Counted from the stretch's first letter, positions 35,507 through 44,355 are shown. The stretch: DNA of 64,000 nt from Gracilimonas mengyeensis (GCF_900182705.1 NZ_FXTP01000011.1:62001-126000); one strand, 5' to 3'. Made by a program: numbers and translations. The notes: a model not told the origin generated them from the sequence alone.

Positions 35507-35989
35507 ATGAGCGACATCACATTTAAAAAAAGACTGACTGTAGAACAAGTTGAAGAAGGAACCGACCTGGCTCCAAAATTTCAGGAAAATGGGCTGATTC
35601 CCGTAGTTACCACAGACTATGAATCAGGTGAACTTCTGATGCACGGCTACATGAACGAAGAAGCCCTGAAGAAAACCATTGAATTGGGAGAAGCCGTGTA
35701 TTACAGCCGCAGCCGTGAAACCCTATGGCATAAAGGTGCTACCAGCGGACTGGTTCAAACCGTTAAAGAAATGCGTATTGATGACGATCAGGATTGCGTA
35801 TGGCTCCGTGTAGAGGTGCAAGGGAACGGTGCCAGCTGTCACGTCGGTTACCGGTCTTGCTTCTATCGCAGCGTGCCTACAGGCGAGAATTTTGAAGAAA
35901 AAGAAGGCGAGCTGAATTTTGAGGAAGACGAAAAAGTATTCGATCCCAAAGAAGTGTATGGAGATGCGCCTAATCCTACTAAACTGTGA
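35507..35989 (+). CDS. hisI: Phosphoribosyl-AMP cyclohydrolase
   Basis: HisI opens the purine ring of phosphoribosyl-AMP in histidine synthesis. [37 protein letters not shown] and the metal-binding [11 protein letters not shown] and [14 protein letters not shown] are all present, with Cys ligands in the last two motifs. An N-terminal extension of about 25 residues and an acidic C-terminal tail of about 40 flank the core. There is no fused HisE domain. It is isolated from other his genes. Confidence 0.92.
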   Translation: MSDITFKKRLTVEQVEEGTDLAPKFQENGLIPVVTTDYESGELLMHGYMNEEALKKTIELGEAVYYSRSRETLWHKGATSGLVQTVKEMRIDDDQDCVWLRVEVQGNGASCHVGYRSCFYRSVPTGENFEEKEGELNFEEDEKVFDPKEVYGDAPNPTKL

Positions 35990-36120
35990 TCGCAGATTGA
36001 GCGGATTGAGGGATTTCACTGATTTGTGTTCTTCTTCCCCTTAATTCATTTATATCGTACTAATAGCCCTGTTCTTTTTAAAGATCGGGGTTTTAATTTT
36101 GATACCTTATATCCATATAA

Positions 36121-36152
36121 AAAAATCCCCTCCTGGTAGAGAGGGGATTTTT
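36121..36152. terminator. Bidirectional rho-independent terminator
   Basis: AAAAATCCCCTC (36121-36132) pairs with GAGGGGATTTTT (36141-36152), with A and T tracts on both sides. It lies between convergent hisI and the GIN-domain gene and can serve both. Confidence 0.9.
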
Positions 36153-36188
36153 GATTATAGTCAATGAGTGATAGTAAGCTTTATTAAA

Positions 36189-36743
36189 TTATTCAGCTCG
36201 TACGGTATAAATCTCTTCAGGCACTAAGAGTGTAGCAGATTCACCCATTTTGCTTCTCAGTTTTTTGGCCTTCAGTTCAGTCACGTCTACGTTCCCTTTT
36301 TGAGAGTAGATGCTGATTTCATTTGCTTTACCGTTCAGCGTAAGTTTTGCAGAGTTGTTAAAAATCTCGATCTTGTCGGCATCCATCTTATGGAAATAAT
36401 ATTCACCGGTACCATTGGTAATCACACGGTTAACATCCGTGTATTCAATTACCACCTGGTTAAGGTTATATTTATCAGATTCCAGGTGATCAAAAACCAA
36501 CACACCACTCTTCAATCTAACATTTGGATTGAATACGTAAGCAGAGTCGCCAGACAGTGTGATTCTGTTTCTGGAGCTCTTAAGTAAGATAACTGGAGCA
36601 TTCACATCTAACCGTACTTGATCGAATGTGGTTAGATCATGAGATTGAAGGTGTGTTTGTGGTCCTTCCTGGGCATTTATTGTAGTAGTTAACCCAAATA
36701 TAAGTGCAAATACGGTGGTTAATTTAATTATGGTAGCTTTCAT
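36189..36743 (-). CDS. Secreted GIN-domain (DUF2807-like) protein
   Basis: A 184-residue protein with signal peptide (LIFGLTTTINAQ) and a short right-handed beta-helix-like region of the head-GIN/DUF2807 type. It contains FDQVRLDVNAPVILLKSS, then repeats of about 20 residues ending in short hydrophobic strands (KIEIFNNSAKLTLNG, EISIYSQKGNVDVTEL). Such proteins are surface or periplasmic in Bacteroidota, with no assigned function. The ATG at 36743 is chosen since the signal peptide starts there; the frame extends to a GTG at 36803. Confidence 0.68.
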   Translation of the reverse strand: MKATIIKLTTVFALIFGLTTTINAQEGPQTHLQSHDLTTFDQVRLDVNAPVILLKSSRNRITLSGDSAYVFNPNVRLKSGVLVFDHLESDKYNLNQVVIEYTDVNRVITNGTGEYYFHKMDADKIEIFNNSAKLTLNGKANEISIYSQKGNVDVTELKAKKLRSKMGESATLLVPEEIYTVRAE

Positions 36744-37320
36744 TTTTCTATGATTAAGTAAGTGAGTATTTGTTGGAGTCGTGAAATACTTATGATTAAT
36801 CACGGTACTCTCTATTGATTTTATGTTGTTGACTTTTCGTTTTGTTCATCGCAGTAATTGCTGACACAAAGTTATCCACCTTTTCAACAGAAAGCAGTTT
36901 TTAGCCGATAGATGGCGTCTATAGGCTATTTGAGGAACGCCTATAACCCCTTAGTTCCATGGAAAAGCGTTCCCACAAGGGTAGATTAATCAGTTGTTTA
37001 CAAATATTTAACATTGACTTTGTTTTTGGAATCGCTTTTGAGAGCGTTTCCAAAAAATGGCCTGACGGCGCTGAGAGGCGATTTTGAGAGTGAATGGAGC
37101 GGGAAAGGTTTGTGAAAGGCAATTTCTAGTAGCCAAAGTTCAAGTGCATATTCTATCCTCCGTCAAAATATTTAACCAGGATTTGCAGGGTTATTTAGGA
37201 AGACCCATAAGCTTCCCCGTTGGAACCTTTAGGTGGTATTTGTACATTTAGATTTTTAACCAACGTGTAAACATTGATATTGTGTCAAAGAGCAATTGTG
37301 GACTTGAACAATAAAGAAGT
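36744..37320. other. Intergenic region without recognised features
   Basis: About 580 bases upstream of the GIN-domain gene contain no frame with family character. TTTACAAATATTTAACATTGAC-like AT-rich runs near 36998 and 37250 could be promoters, but none fits well enough to call. Confidence 0.35.
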
Positions 37321-37401
37321 CCTTGGCCCGCTTCCATCACCCGGCTCATTTTTTAAGGATTCATTTTGTGTCTTTTCCGGCTGAGCCGAATGATGGCGCT
37401 A
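37321..37401. repeat. GGCCCGC/GAGCCGAATGATGG hairpin element, copy 2
   Basis: It shares its two ends and overall length with 31288-31366 (GGCCCGC-n-CCATCACCCGGCTC and GGCTGAGCCGAATGATGG), while the centre differs. The ends are imperfect inverted repeats. Confidence 0.6.
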
Positions 37402-37404
37402 AAG

Positions 37405-37628
37405 CCTCAAATCCATCTTTTCGTTTCACGCATACTCGTTTTGGATAGTTATAAAGATGAGAAACGGAGTGATGAATGGTGTGCCTCTTATCACTTTTTT
37501 TATTCAAAGGAGGCAGCGGTAGGTCGTTCGCTGATATCAATCCTACAAAGTATTATTGACACAACAATAGGTTTTCTATAGATGATGCCTCAGATTTACT
37601 TCAAAACCTCAAGAATCAACTATCATGA
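37405..37628 (+). pseudogene. Possible decayed partner gene upstream of the MNT gene
   Basis: Two frames carry protein-like sequence here. One reads LDSYKDEKRSDEWCASYHFFYSKEAAVGRSL and closes near 37581. A second frame reads FSIDDASDLLQNLKNQLS and ends in a TGA overlapping the next ATG (ATGA at 37625-37628), a spacing typical of coupled two-gene modules. Together they look like a frameshifted first gene, possibly a HEPN-type partner of the MNT protein. No HEPN motif was recognised, so this is tentative. Confidence 0.3.
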
Positions 37629-37951
37629 ATATCAGCAATAAGCATATCCGCATCATTGATCAGATTCTGAATAAACACTTTCCAGATGCCCGAATCCTGG
37701 TGTTTGGGTCAAGGGCTGCGGGTACAAATAGTACGTTTTCAGATCTTGATTTAGCTATTGAAGACCGCCACAATACGTTGTCTTCCATGGATATTGCTGA
37801 TGCCAAGCAAGACTTCATCGAAAGCGACCTCCCCTTTTCTGTAGATTTAGTGGATCTGACTAAGGTTGATGAAATCTTTAAATCCATTATTAAAAAAGAA
37901 GGTAGAGAGTGGGAAGAAATAGTTTCAGAACATAGAGCATATCAAAAATAA
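37625..37951 (+). CDS. MNT-type nucleotidyltransferase
   Basis: A 108-residue minimal nucleotidyltransferase. The signature GSRAAGTNSTFSDLDLAI is at residues 28-45, with the catalytic G-S and two metal-binding Asp (D40, D42), and a third Asp in VDLVDL near residue 79. MNT proteins act as antitoxins to HEPN RNases by AMPylating them. The genuine HEPN partner is missing or decayed here. The gene ends convergent with a terminator belonging to the helicase gene. Confidence 0.85.
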   Translation: MNISNKHIRIIDQILNKHFPDARILVFGSRAAGTNSTFSDLDLAIEDRHNTLSSMDIADAKQDFIESDLPFSVDLVDLTKVDEIFKSIIKKEGREWEEIVSEHRAYQK

Positions 37952-37983
37952 AAAAGCCCAAAACCATTACTGATCTTGGGCTT
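37943..37983 (-). terminator. Rho-independent terminator of the DEAD-box helicase gene
   Basis: AAGCCCAA (37954-37961) pairs with TTGGGCTT (37976-37983). On the minus strand it is followed by TTTTTATTTTT. It overlaps the last bases of the convergent MNT gene. Confidence 0.75.
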
Positions 37984-37986
37984 ACA

Positions 37987-38083
37987 CTCTATTCACTCCA
38001 ACGCAGAGCGCTGGAGCCGGTATTTACTAAGTTAAGTTAATTGATTTACGCCACCTGGTTCCATACGCTCTGCGTTGGAACCA
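37987..38083. repeat. Hairpin element CTCCAACGCAGAGCG, copy 2
   Basis: The same inverted ends as 35359-35467 (CTATTCnCTCCAACGCAGAGCG and GGTTCCATACGCTCTGCG) occur around an unrelated centre of about 50 bases. It lies immediately after the helicase stop. Confidence 0.65.
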
Positions 38084-38088
38084 ATCTG

Positions 38089-39867
38089 CTAAGCATACAC
38101 CTCAGGACTTCTCTTCTTCTTAATACGTCCGCCTTTGGCTTTTTTGCGGGATGAACCGCCGGAGTTACGTTTTCCTTTGTTGGATGAGGTAGATCCGCCT
38201 CCGGAAGAGCCATTGGTGTCGGGTTTAGCCAGTTCAACATTTATGGAGCGGCCTTCAAACTTGGAACCGTTCATGGCATCAAACAATTTTGTATCAAAGC
38301 CTTCTTCTACTTCAAAGAAAGAGAAATTGGTTTGGATATCAATTTTACCAAAGTCTGGCTTTTTGCCATTCATCTGCTCGTTTACCACACCCATTAGTCG
38401 GGCCGGGTTCAGTCCATCACGTTGACCCACATTCAGGAAATAACGCGTGTAGCCTTCTTCTGCTCTTCGAGGATTGCCGCCCGAGTTCCGGTTGTTTTTA
38501 TTTTTGCGGGATGAATTGTTCTTGTTCTTCTTCCCTCTGCCTGAGGCATTGATATCGCCGGCTTGCTGGTAATACTCCAGAATCTGGTTGAATTCCATGG
38601 ATACAAAATGCTGAATAAGTTCCTGCCAGCCTAAATCAGCCAATCGCTCATAAACTTCCGGCAGGTATTTCTCAATCTGCTTCTCGTTCACTTCGGTGGT
38701 TCGCAGTTTTTCCACCATGTCCATCATGCGAACGCCGCAAATTTCTTCACCGCTCGGTACTTCCTGCTTAATGAAATCTTTACCCGACATTTTCTCTAAT
38801 GCACGGATTCTTCCCATCTCACGGGTGTGAATGATAGAAACAGCAATTCCGCTGTTGCCTGCACGGCCGGTACGGCCACTACGGTGAATATACACTTCCA
38901 GGTCATCAGGTAAGTTGTAATTGATCACATGGGTCAGGTTGTCTACATCCAAACCACGGGCAGCTACATCGGTAGCTACTAACAATTGCAGTTCTTTACT
39001 GCGGAAGCGATCCATTACCTCATCACGCTGGTTTTGGGAAAGGTCCCCATTCAGCAAGTCAGCATTGTAGCCTTCTTTAGATAGCTTTGAGGCTACTTCG
39101 GAGGTCTCGCGACGTGTACGGCAAAAAATGATCCCATAGATATCAGGATTTACATCGGCGATACGCTTCAGGGCTTCATAGCGGTCTCTGGCATGCACCA
39201 TATAATAGTGATGTTCCACATTCAGGGCACCGGAGTTTCTGGCGTTCACCTGAATCTCTTCCGGATTGTTCATGTACTTATGCGCCATCTTAGAAATCTG
39301 GTTCGGCATCGTGGCCGAAAACAACAGCGTCTGCTTCTCTTTGGGGGTATCATGCAGAATAGCATCCAGGTCTTCCTGGAATCCCATATTCAGCATTTCA
39401 TCGGCTTCATCCAGAACCAGAGAACGAACGTTGGTCACGTCCAGCTTGCCGCGGCGAATCAAATCCAGCATACGGCCGGGTGTTCCAATTACCACCTGCA
39501 CGCCGTTGTTGAGCGCACGAATTTGGGTGGAGATGTTGGCACCGCCATAGACGGCTACTGTTTTAATGCCTTTTTGATGCTTGGCAAAAGCTTTCAGGTC
39601 TTTGGCAATCTGAATGGCCAGCTCACGTGTAGGTGACAGCACCAAAACCTGTACATTATTTGAATTGGGATCTACTTGCTGCAGTACGGGCATCCCGAAG
39701 GCGCCGGTTTTACCGGTCCCGGTTTGGGCCAGGGCGATCAGATCTCGTTGAGAAGCCAGGATGGTCGGAATCGCTCTTTCCTGTACTTCAGTGGGGGTTT
39801 CAAAGCCAAGATCTTCAACAGCTTGACATATCTCGGGTGATAAACCCAGTTCTTGAAAGGTTGACAT
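38089..39867 (-). CDS. DEAD-box RNA helicase with DbpA-type RNA-binding C-terminus (DeaD/CsdA-like)
   Basis: A 592-residue helicase. It has the Q-motif near residue 20, Walker A ALAQTGTGKTGAF, DEAD in LVLDEADEMLNMGF, SAT in LLFSATMPNQ, and HRSGRTGRAGNSG in motif VI. After the two RecA domains come a helical dimerisation-like stretch, a lysine/asparagine-rich linker, and a DbpA/CsdA-type RRM (RYFLNVGQRDGLNPARLMG near 450-470). A basic, glycine/serine-rich tail ends in KKKRSPEVYA. It would act in ribosome assembly and mRNA remodelling, especially at low temperature. It is monocistronic. Confidence 0.9.
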   Translation of the reverse strand: MSTFQELGLSPEICQAVEDLGFETPTEVQERAIPTILASQRDLIALAQTGTGKTGAFGMPVLQQVDPNSNNVQVLVLSPTRELAIQIAKDLKAFAKHQKGIKTVAVYGGANISTQIRALNNGVQVVIGTPGRMLDLIRRGKLDVTNVRSLVLDEADEMLNMGFQEDLDAILHDTPKEKQTLLFSATMPNQISKMAHKYMNNPEEIQVNARNSGALNVEHHYYMVHARDRYEALKRIADVNPDIYGIIFCRTRRETSEVASKLSKEGYNADLLNGDLSQNQRDEVMDRFRSKELQLLVATDVAARGLDVDNLTHVINYNLPDDLEVYIHRSGRTGRAGNSGIAVSIIHTREMGRIRALEKMSGKDFIKQEVPSGEEICGVRMMDMVEKLRTTEVNEKQIEKYLPEVYERLADLGWQELIQHFVSMEFNQILEYYQQAGDINASGRGKKNKNNSSRKNKNNRNSGGNPRRAEEGYTRYFLNVGQRDGLNPARLMGVVNEQMNGKKPDFGKIDIQTNFSFFEVEEGFDTKLFDAMNGSKFEGRSINVELAKPDTNGSSGGGSTSSNKGKRNSGGSSRKKAKGGRIKKKRSPEVYA

Positions 39868-40198
39868 ATAGTATTTTTAAAACGTTATGATCCCGTATAG
39901 AAATTTGTGCTGTACTGCTTCTTGTCCGGAATGTGGTTTGAGGTGAGCTATGGACAAGAGGTCAAGCGCGACTGCTTGATTTACAAAGGCCAGCAAGGTT
40001 CTATAAACCTGAAAAGTTTTGGTATTCCAGTCTTATCGCGAACTCACGGATTTTCAATAAGCCCCTAAGGTACGCATAAAAAATATCAGGTATGAGATTG
40101 CGGTGAAATTATTTTCTATTGGGGTGATAGGTAATATAGTGAATACGTGATATGGTGAGTTGGTACTGGTTATGAATCTACCGGGGGGAGTGTTAGTA
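39868..40198. other. Intergenic region upstream of the helicase
   Basis: This 330-base region has no gene. It should contain the helicase promoter and 5' leader on the minus strand. DeaD-type genes often have long leaders, but no specific motif could be called. Confidence 0.35.
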
Positions 40199-40249
40199 CT
40201 CGTTACGAAGCTCCGGCTTCGTAATGCAGTCCCGGAAGCTCCAGCTTCC
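40199..40249 (+). repeat. REP element on the 3' side of the RAYT gene
   Basis: CTCGTTACGAAGCTCCGGC and its palindromic partner, linker GTAATGCAGTCC, then CGGAAGCTCCAGCTTCC. It abuts the transposase stop codon (40252) and is inverted with respect to the element at 40860-40913. Confidence 0.85.
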
Positions 40250-40251
40250 AG

Positions 40252-40785
40252 TCAATCAATCCTATGAATAGGAAGTAACCCGCTATCTCCCAGATAATCT
40301 CTCGCAGAAGAATATCGCCAATGTTCAGGCTTATCCACATAACCTCTTTTAACTGGATTAAAATGCACATAATTTATCTTCTGATGTAGCATCTCATCCG
40401 AAAATATCTGTTTCGGATGAAAGCCCTCCTCCCAAACTTGATACGCAGATTCCTTCTTTCCTCTTTTTCTCGAAAAAGCAAGTTGCTTCAAATAGAGTTG
40501 ATTGTTCTTAAGCTTTAAGTACTCCACGGTACGCTTAGCCGTATATGATTTTAAGCTTTGCATACATTTACCCAAGTTTTCATGCACTGCAATCATATGG
40601 AAATGATTCTCCATAATACACCATGCCTGTACTTTTAAATCTGATTCTGACTGAAGATACATTATCGTATCTATCAAATAACTTGCTATTTCAGGTTTAG
40701 CAAAAAGCGGCAATCCATGCACTATACTGCTGGTAATCAGATATGGATAGCAGGTTTCATATTGTTTGTATCTACTTCGTCCCAT
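40252..40785 (-). CDS. REP-associated tyrosine transposase (RAYT, Y1/HUH family)
   Basis: A 177-residue single-domain HUH nuclease. The metal-binding HxH is H61 and H63 in IMENHFHMIAV. The nucleophile is Y139 in KINYVHFNPVKRGYV, followed by the RAYT hallmark PEHWRYSSARDY. RAYT proteins bind and cut REP hairpins and are thought to spread them; they are usually single copy. REP double hairpins lie in inverted orientation immediately on either side (40199-40249 and 40860-40913). Related hairpins are scattered through the window, so this gene or a homologue is the likely source. Confidence 0.93.
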   Translation of the reverse strand: MGRSRYKQYETCYPYLITSSIVHGLPLFAKPEIASYLIDTIMYLQSESDLKVQAWCIMENHFHMIAVHENLGKCMQSLKSYTAKRTVEYLKLKNNQLYLKQLAFSRKRGKKESAYQVWEEGFHPKQIFSDEMLHQKINYVHFNPVKRGYVDKPEHWRYSSARDYLGDSGLLPIHRID

Positions 40786-40859
40786 CGTAATTTTTTTATT
40801 AGTTAGAGCGATGAGATTGGGATTCCTTACATTTTTATTTTGAATAATCTAATGATTAC

Positions 40860-40913
40860 ACGGGAAGCTGGAGCTTCCCGGACTGCGTTACGAAGGTGGA
40901 CCTTCGTAACGAG
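40860..40913 (-). repeat. REP element on the 5' side of the RAYT gene
   Basis: The reverse complement of the 40199 element's design: GGGAAGCTGGAGCTTCCC, GGACTGC linker, TTACGAAGGTGGACCTTCG, then TAACGAG. It lies 75 bases upstream of the transposase ATG. Confidence 0.85.
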
Positions 40914-41017
40914 CACCAACAAGAATTAAGCATATCATCCAAAAACCGGGATTTATTTTCAAAAAATTGCGTTTATATGGTTAGATTTGACCAAAAATTA
41001 AATTTAGCTCTATAAAA

Positions 41018-41698
41018 ATGGAATACATAAACAACATCTACTCTGACGCAAAGTCACTATCCCAAACCGAGAAAACTATTCTGGATGAATTGAAAAAGCA
41101 CGACATGAGTCCAGCTAACTGCATCTGGGGCACCTCCATTTGCAGCGATGAAGTCAACAACAGCTTTCTCTCGCTTGGAACACACTTTAAGGCACCCGGC
41201 CCTTTCTTTTTTGGAGGGATTTCCGGCCTACCTTTTACTGGCAAAACGGGCTTTGCTGCTTTTGCAAGTCACATCCCCGATGATGGCGGAGCGCTCATCC
41301 TATTTGGCCCTCACATTGGTATTTCAGCAGATGGAACCGTGGGTAAAGTGAAACGTGAAGGTCAAGCTGATATCACCGGATGTTGTGGATCTCTGGCGGC
41401 CGGATTGCAAACAGTAGAATCAGGAAGCGTCCCCGTTGAGGATCATTCCGACTATCAACAAACACAAGTAAGTAAAATGCTGATTGAAAAGCATGCAGAG
41501 CTAAAGGAAGCCGATGACCCTATTATCGAAGCTACCGAGATTGCCTACACTCAGATCAAAAGAGAGTTAAACGACATCATTACAAATATGAAAGAAACAC
41601 TGGGAGATAAAAAGCTGCTTTTGGCTGGTGGTATCCTTATAAATACTGATTGGCAGCAAGAGGATTATTTTGAGTTAAGAGATGTGATTGAATTCTAA
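41018..41698 (+). CDS. LCIB/LCIC-like carbonic anhydrase family protein
   Basis: A 226-residue protein matching the C-terminal domain of the algal low-CO2-inducible proteins LCIB/LCIC (theta/beta-type carbonic anhydrases). Matching segments are CSDEVNNSF (Cys ligand near 42), FFFGGISGLPFTGKTGFAAFASHIPDDG with His near 88, FGPHIGISADGTVGKV with His near 99, and DITGCCGSLAAGL with Cys near 124-125. A Cys-His-Cys zinc set and a catalytic Asp/Arg arrangement are plausible from these. Active enzymes of this family interconvert CO2 and bicarbonate. Recognition is from family memory, without a search. Confidence 0.7.
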   Translation: MEYINNIYSDAKSLSQTEKTILDELKKHDMSPANCIWGTSICSDEVNNSFLSLGTHFKAPGPFFFGGISGLPFTGKTGFAAFASHIPDDGGALILFGPHIGISADGTVGKVKREGQADITGCCGSLAAGLQTVESGSVPVEDHSDYQQTQVSKMLIEKHAELKEADDPIIEATEIAYTQIKRELNDIITNMKETLGDKKLLLAGGILINTDWQQEDYFELRDVIEF

Positions 41699-41749
41699 GT
41701 GCTGAGTGCTGAAATATCAAACTTTTTTATCCATTAGAAAGATATATTT

Positions 41750-42946
41750 ATGTCTTCTTCCCCCATTCCAGAAAATGAATTCGAACGTCTGCAAAAACTG
41801 GCAGAATATGATATTGACTATTCCGAAATGCATAAGAAACTGGATGACCTTACCCGGTTAGCCGCTTATGTTGCCGGCACCCCCATATCATTGGTAAACC
41901 TGCTGGGTGCCAATACCCAATGGACCGTATCTAATTTTGGCTTGGATGTGAAACAAACGCCCCGTGAAGATACGGCCTGCCAATATGTAGTGCTGCAAAG
42001 TACTCCTCTTGAAGTAAAAAACATGACGGAAGACGATCGTTTTAAGGATAAAGACTATGTTTTGGAAGACCCCAGCATCCGATATTATTATGGCGTACCA
42101 CTTACAACACCTGATGGCTACAATATCGGGGCCATGTGTGTACTGGATACCGACATCCGGGAACTATCCCCAGAGAAGCAGGAATTCCTGCGAATTATCG
42201 GTAATGAGGTTATCACACGCATTGAATATGAGCATAAGCTAAAGCTGATGCGGAATAACATGGATGAATTAAAAGAAATTCAGCGGAAGGTGAGTCATGA
42301 TATCCGGGGCCCTTTGGGAGGAATTATCGGCATTGCCGAAATCCTGAAAGGTCAGGCTAAAGAACAGAAGATGGACGATTTCATGAAGCTGCTGGAACTG
42401 ATCAACCGTGGCGGTCGGTCCGTTTTGGATTTAGCCAACGATATACTTTCTGATTACGAAGATGAATCAGAAGTACCGGACCATCAATTTACGCTACCAA
42501 TTTTGCAAGGCAAGCTGATGGATTTATATCAGCCCCAGGCTTTAAGCAAAGACATTAACTTTAGTGTTGAGACGGGTGAAAAATACCAGAAAGCTCAGTT
42601 TCCAAAATACAAACTGCTTCAAATCCTGGGTAACCTCATCACCAATGCCATTAAGTTCACCCCAAAAGATGGGCACGTGAATGTACATCTTAGTATTAAG
42701 CAAGAAGACGAAACCGTTTCCCTGACTGCAACAGTTGAGGATACGGGTGTTGGAATGAATCCTGAAAAAATTAAAGAAATCACTTCAGATCAGGCTAAGA
42801 GTACAGCGGGAACCAGTAATGAAAGAGGTTATGGATTTGGTTTCCAGCTGGCCCGTCACCTTACGGAGAGCATGCATGGTAGTCTGGTAGTCGAGTCGGT
42901 AGAAGGCAAAGGCTCCAAAATGACCGTAGAGATTCCGGTGGATTAA
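41750..42946 (+). CDS. GAF-domain sensor histidine kinase (cytoplasmic)
   Basis: A 398-residue kinase with no membrane helix. A GAF domain covers about residues 30-165 (TPISLVNLLGANTQW and RYYYGVPLTTPDGYNIGAMCVLD). The HisKA H-box is KVSHDIRGPLGGIIG with phospho-accepting H183. The HATPase domain has N-box ITNAIKFTP, DTGVGMN and GYGFGFQLARHL. No response regulator is adjacent, so it is an orphan kinase. C77 in DTACQYVVL lies where GAF/phytochrome-like sensors often place a ligand-contact loop. The signal is unknown. Confidence 0.9.
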   Translation: MSSSPIPENEFERLQKLAEYDIDYSEMHKKLDDLTRLAAYVAGTPISLVNLLGANTQWTVSNFGLDVKQTPREDTACQYVVLQSTPLEVKNMTEDDRFKDKDYVLEDPSIRYYYGVPLTTPDGYNIGAMCVLDTDIRELSPEKQEFLRIIGNEVITRIEYEHKLKLMRNNMDELKEIQRKVSHDIRGPLGGIIGIAEILKGQAKEQKMDDFMKLLELINRGGRSVLDLANDILSDYEDESEVPDHQFTLPILQGKLMDLYQPQALSKDINFSVETGEKYQKAQFPKYKLLQILGNLITNAIKFTPKDGHVNVHLSIKQEDETVSLTATVEDTGVGMNPEKIKEITSDQAKSTAGTSNERGYGFGFQLARHLTESMHGSLVVESVEGKGSKMTVEIPVD

Positions 42947-43224
42947 TAAGGCGATTTTCCCTCCCATTTTCATATTTCGAACCTACGGCGCGGGGTTTCC
43001 TCTGGCAATTTCTTTTTCTACCGATAGGTAGCTCCTACGGAGCATTTCATTCTGATCATTTCAGATAACAGTTGCCATGAGCCTAATGCGATAGAAAGCA
43101 TCCAGAACCTGCCGTAGGGGCTAAATATTGGTTGAAAAATGTAATCCAGAAACAGTGCGTGCCGTAGGTACGCCACTCAATTCTGCATTCAAAATTCTCT
43201 GTTCAATTATCGATATTCCCCTTC

Positions 43225-44355
43225 TCATCCTGCTGTTTTCTTATAGCGATTGATGGACAGTAGTAGCAGCAACGAAGCAAAACCGGACAGCACCAGCACC
43301 ATCCAGGCAATTTCCTCCCAGCCGGCTCCTTTAAGCAGTACCATCCGCATTATCCTGATGAAATAAGCCACGGGGTTTGCCAGCGTGAGATCCTGCGCCC
43401 AGCCCGGCATGCTTTCAATGGGCGTAAACAAGCCACCCAGCAAAATAAAAATCACCATCATAAACCAGGCGATAAACATTGCCTGCTGCTGCGTTCCGGT
43501 AACGGTAGAAATAAATAGTCCCAGTGCCTGCACCACAATCAGGAAAATACCTGCCACCACCAGGATGGTTGCCAGACTCCCAAGGAAAGGAATGTCAAAC
43601 CCATATCGGGCCAGGGCTAATCCAATCAACAAATCAAACATGCCGATCACCCAAAAGGGCAACAGCTTGCCAATCATAAACTGGGTTTTGGTGATGGGCG
43701 TTACATTCAGTTGCTCAATGGTTCCGATCTCCTGCTCGCGCACAATATTCATCCCCGAAAGAAATAAGCCGATCATCGACACCAGTACTACCAGAATTCC
43801 AGGCACCATAAAGGTGATATAATCCAACTCGGGGTTGTACCAATTCTGCGGTACCAGGTTAATGGTCTTGGCTTGATGAACCGGTTTATTAGGCAGGCTC
43901 ATTTCTAAATCCGCCCGGTGTTGCTGGTTGAAATCATTGATAATGGAAGCGGAATAGGATTGAATCAGCCCGGCCTGGGTCCCATCTACAGCATCCACCG
44001 ACAGCTGGATGGAAGCATGTTGTCCGCTATAAAAATCGGAGGAAAGTCCGGGTGGCAAATGCATGATCATCCCTACTTTTCCGGCATCCATCATCTGCTT
44101 CGCTTCTTCCATATTAGACACCACATCATGCAAAGTAAAATAACCGGTCGACTGAAACTCGGCGGCCAGCTGTCGCGATACTTCCGAACGATCCTGGTCA
44201 ACCATCACAAAATCTACTTCCTTCAATTCATAGGTGGCCGCGAAGGAAAGTACCAGCAGCTGCACCACCGGCATCAGGAACAAAATGGGCAGCATAGACT
44301 TGTTTCTGAAAATCTGCAGAAATTCTTTTTCCAGTAAAAATCGAATGGTATTCAT
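43225..44355 (-). CDS. ABC-2 type permease (YbhR/YhhJ-like)
   Basis: A 376-residue permease. It has one N-terminal helix (ILFLMPVVQLLVLSFAATYE), a large periplasmic loop of about 150 residues, then five helices (from PGILVVLVSMIGLFLSGMNI). The conserved REQEIGTIEQLNVTPITKTQFMIGKLLPF segment marks ABC-2 drug/lipid exporters. It overlaps the second permease by four bases. It is the last gene of the efflux operon and would heterodimerise with the permease encoded at 44352-45467. Confidence 0.88.
   Translation of the reverse strand: MNTIRFLLEKEFLQIFRNKSMLPILFLMPVVQLLVLSFAATYELKEVDFVMVDQDRSEVSRQLAAEFQSTGYFTLHDVVSNMEEAKQMMDAGKVGMIMHLPPGLSSDFYSGQHASIQLSVDAVDGTQAGLIQSYSASIINDFNQQHRADLEMSLPNKPVHQAKTINLVPQNWYNPELDYITFMVPGILVVLVSMIGLFLSGMNIVREQEIGTIEQLNVTPITKTQFMIGKLLPFWVIGMFDLLIGLALARYGFDIPFLGSLATILVVAGIFLIVVQALGLFISTVTGTQQQAMFIAWFMMVIFILLGGLFTPIESMPGWAQDLTLANPVAYFIRIMRMVLLKGAGWEEIAWMVLVLSGFASLLLLLSINRYKKTAG

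Noticed and set aside
37366-37581. 71-codon plus-strand frame as an intact gene
   Set aside because: Its first third is the hairpin element at 37321-37401, and it ends in a frameshift relative to the frame coupled to the MNT gene; reported only as a possible pseudogene.
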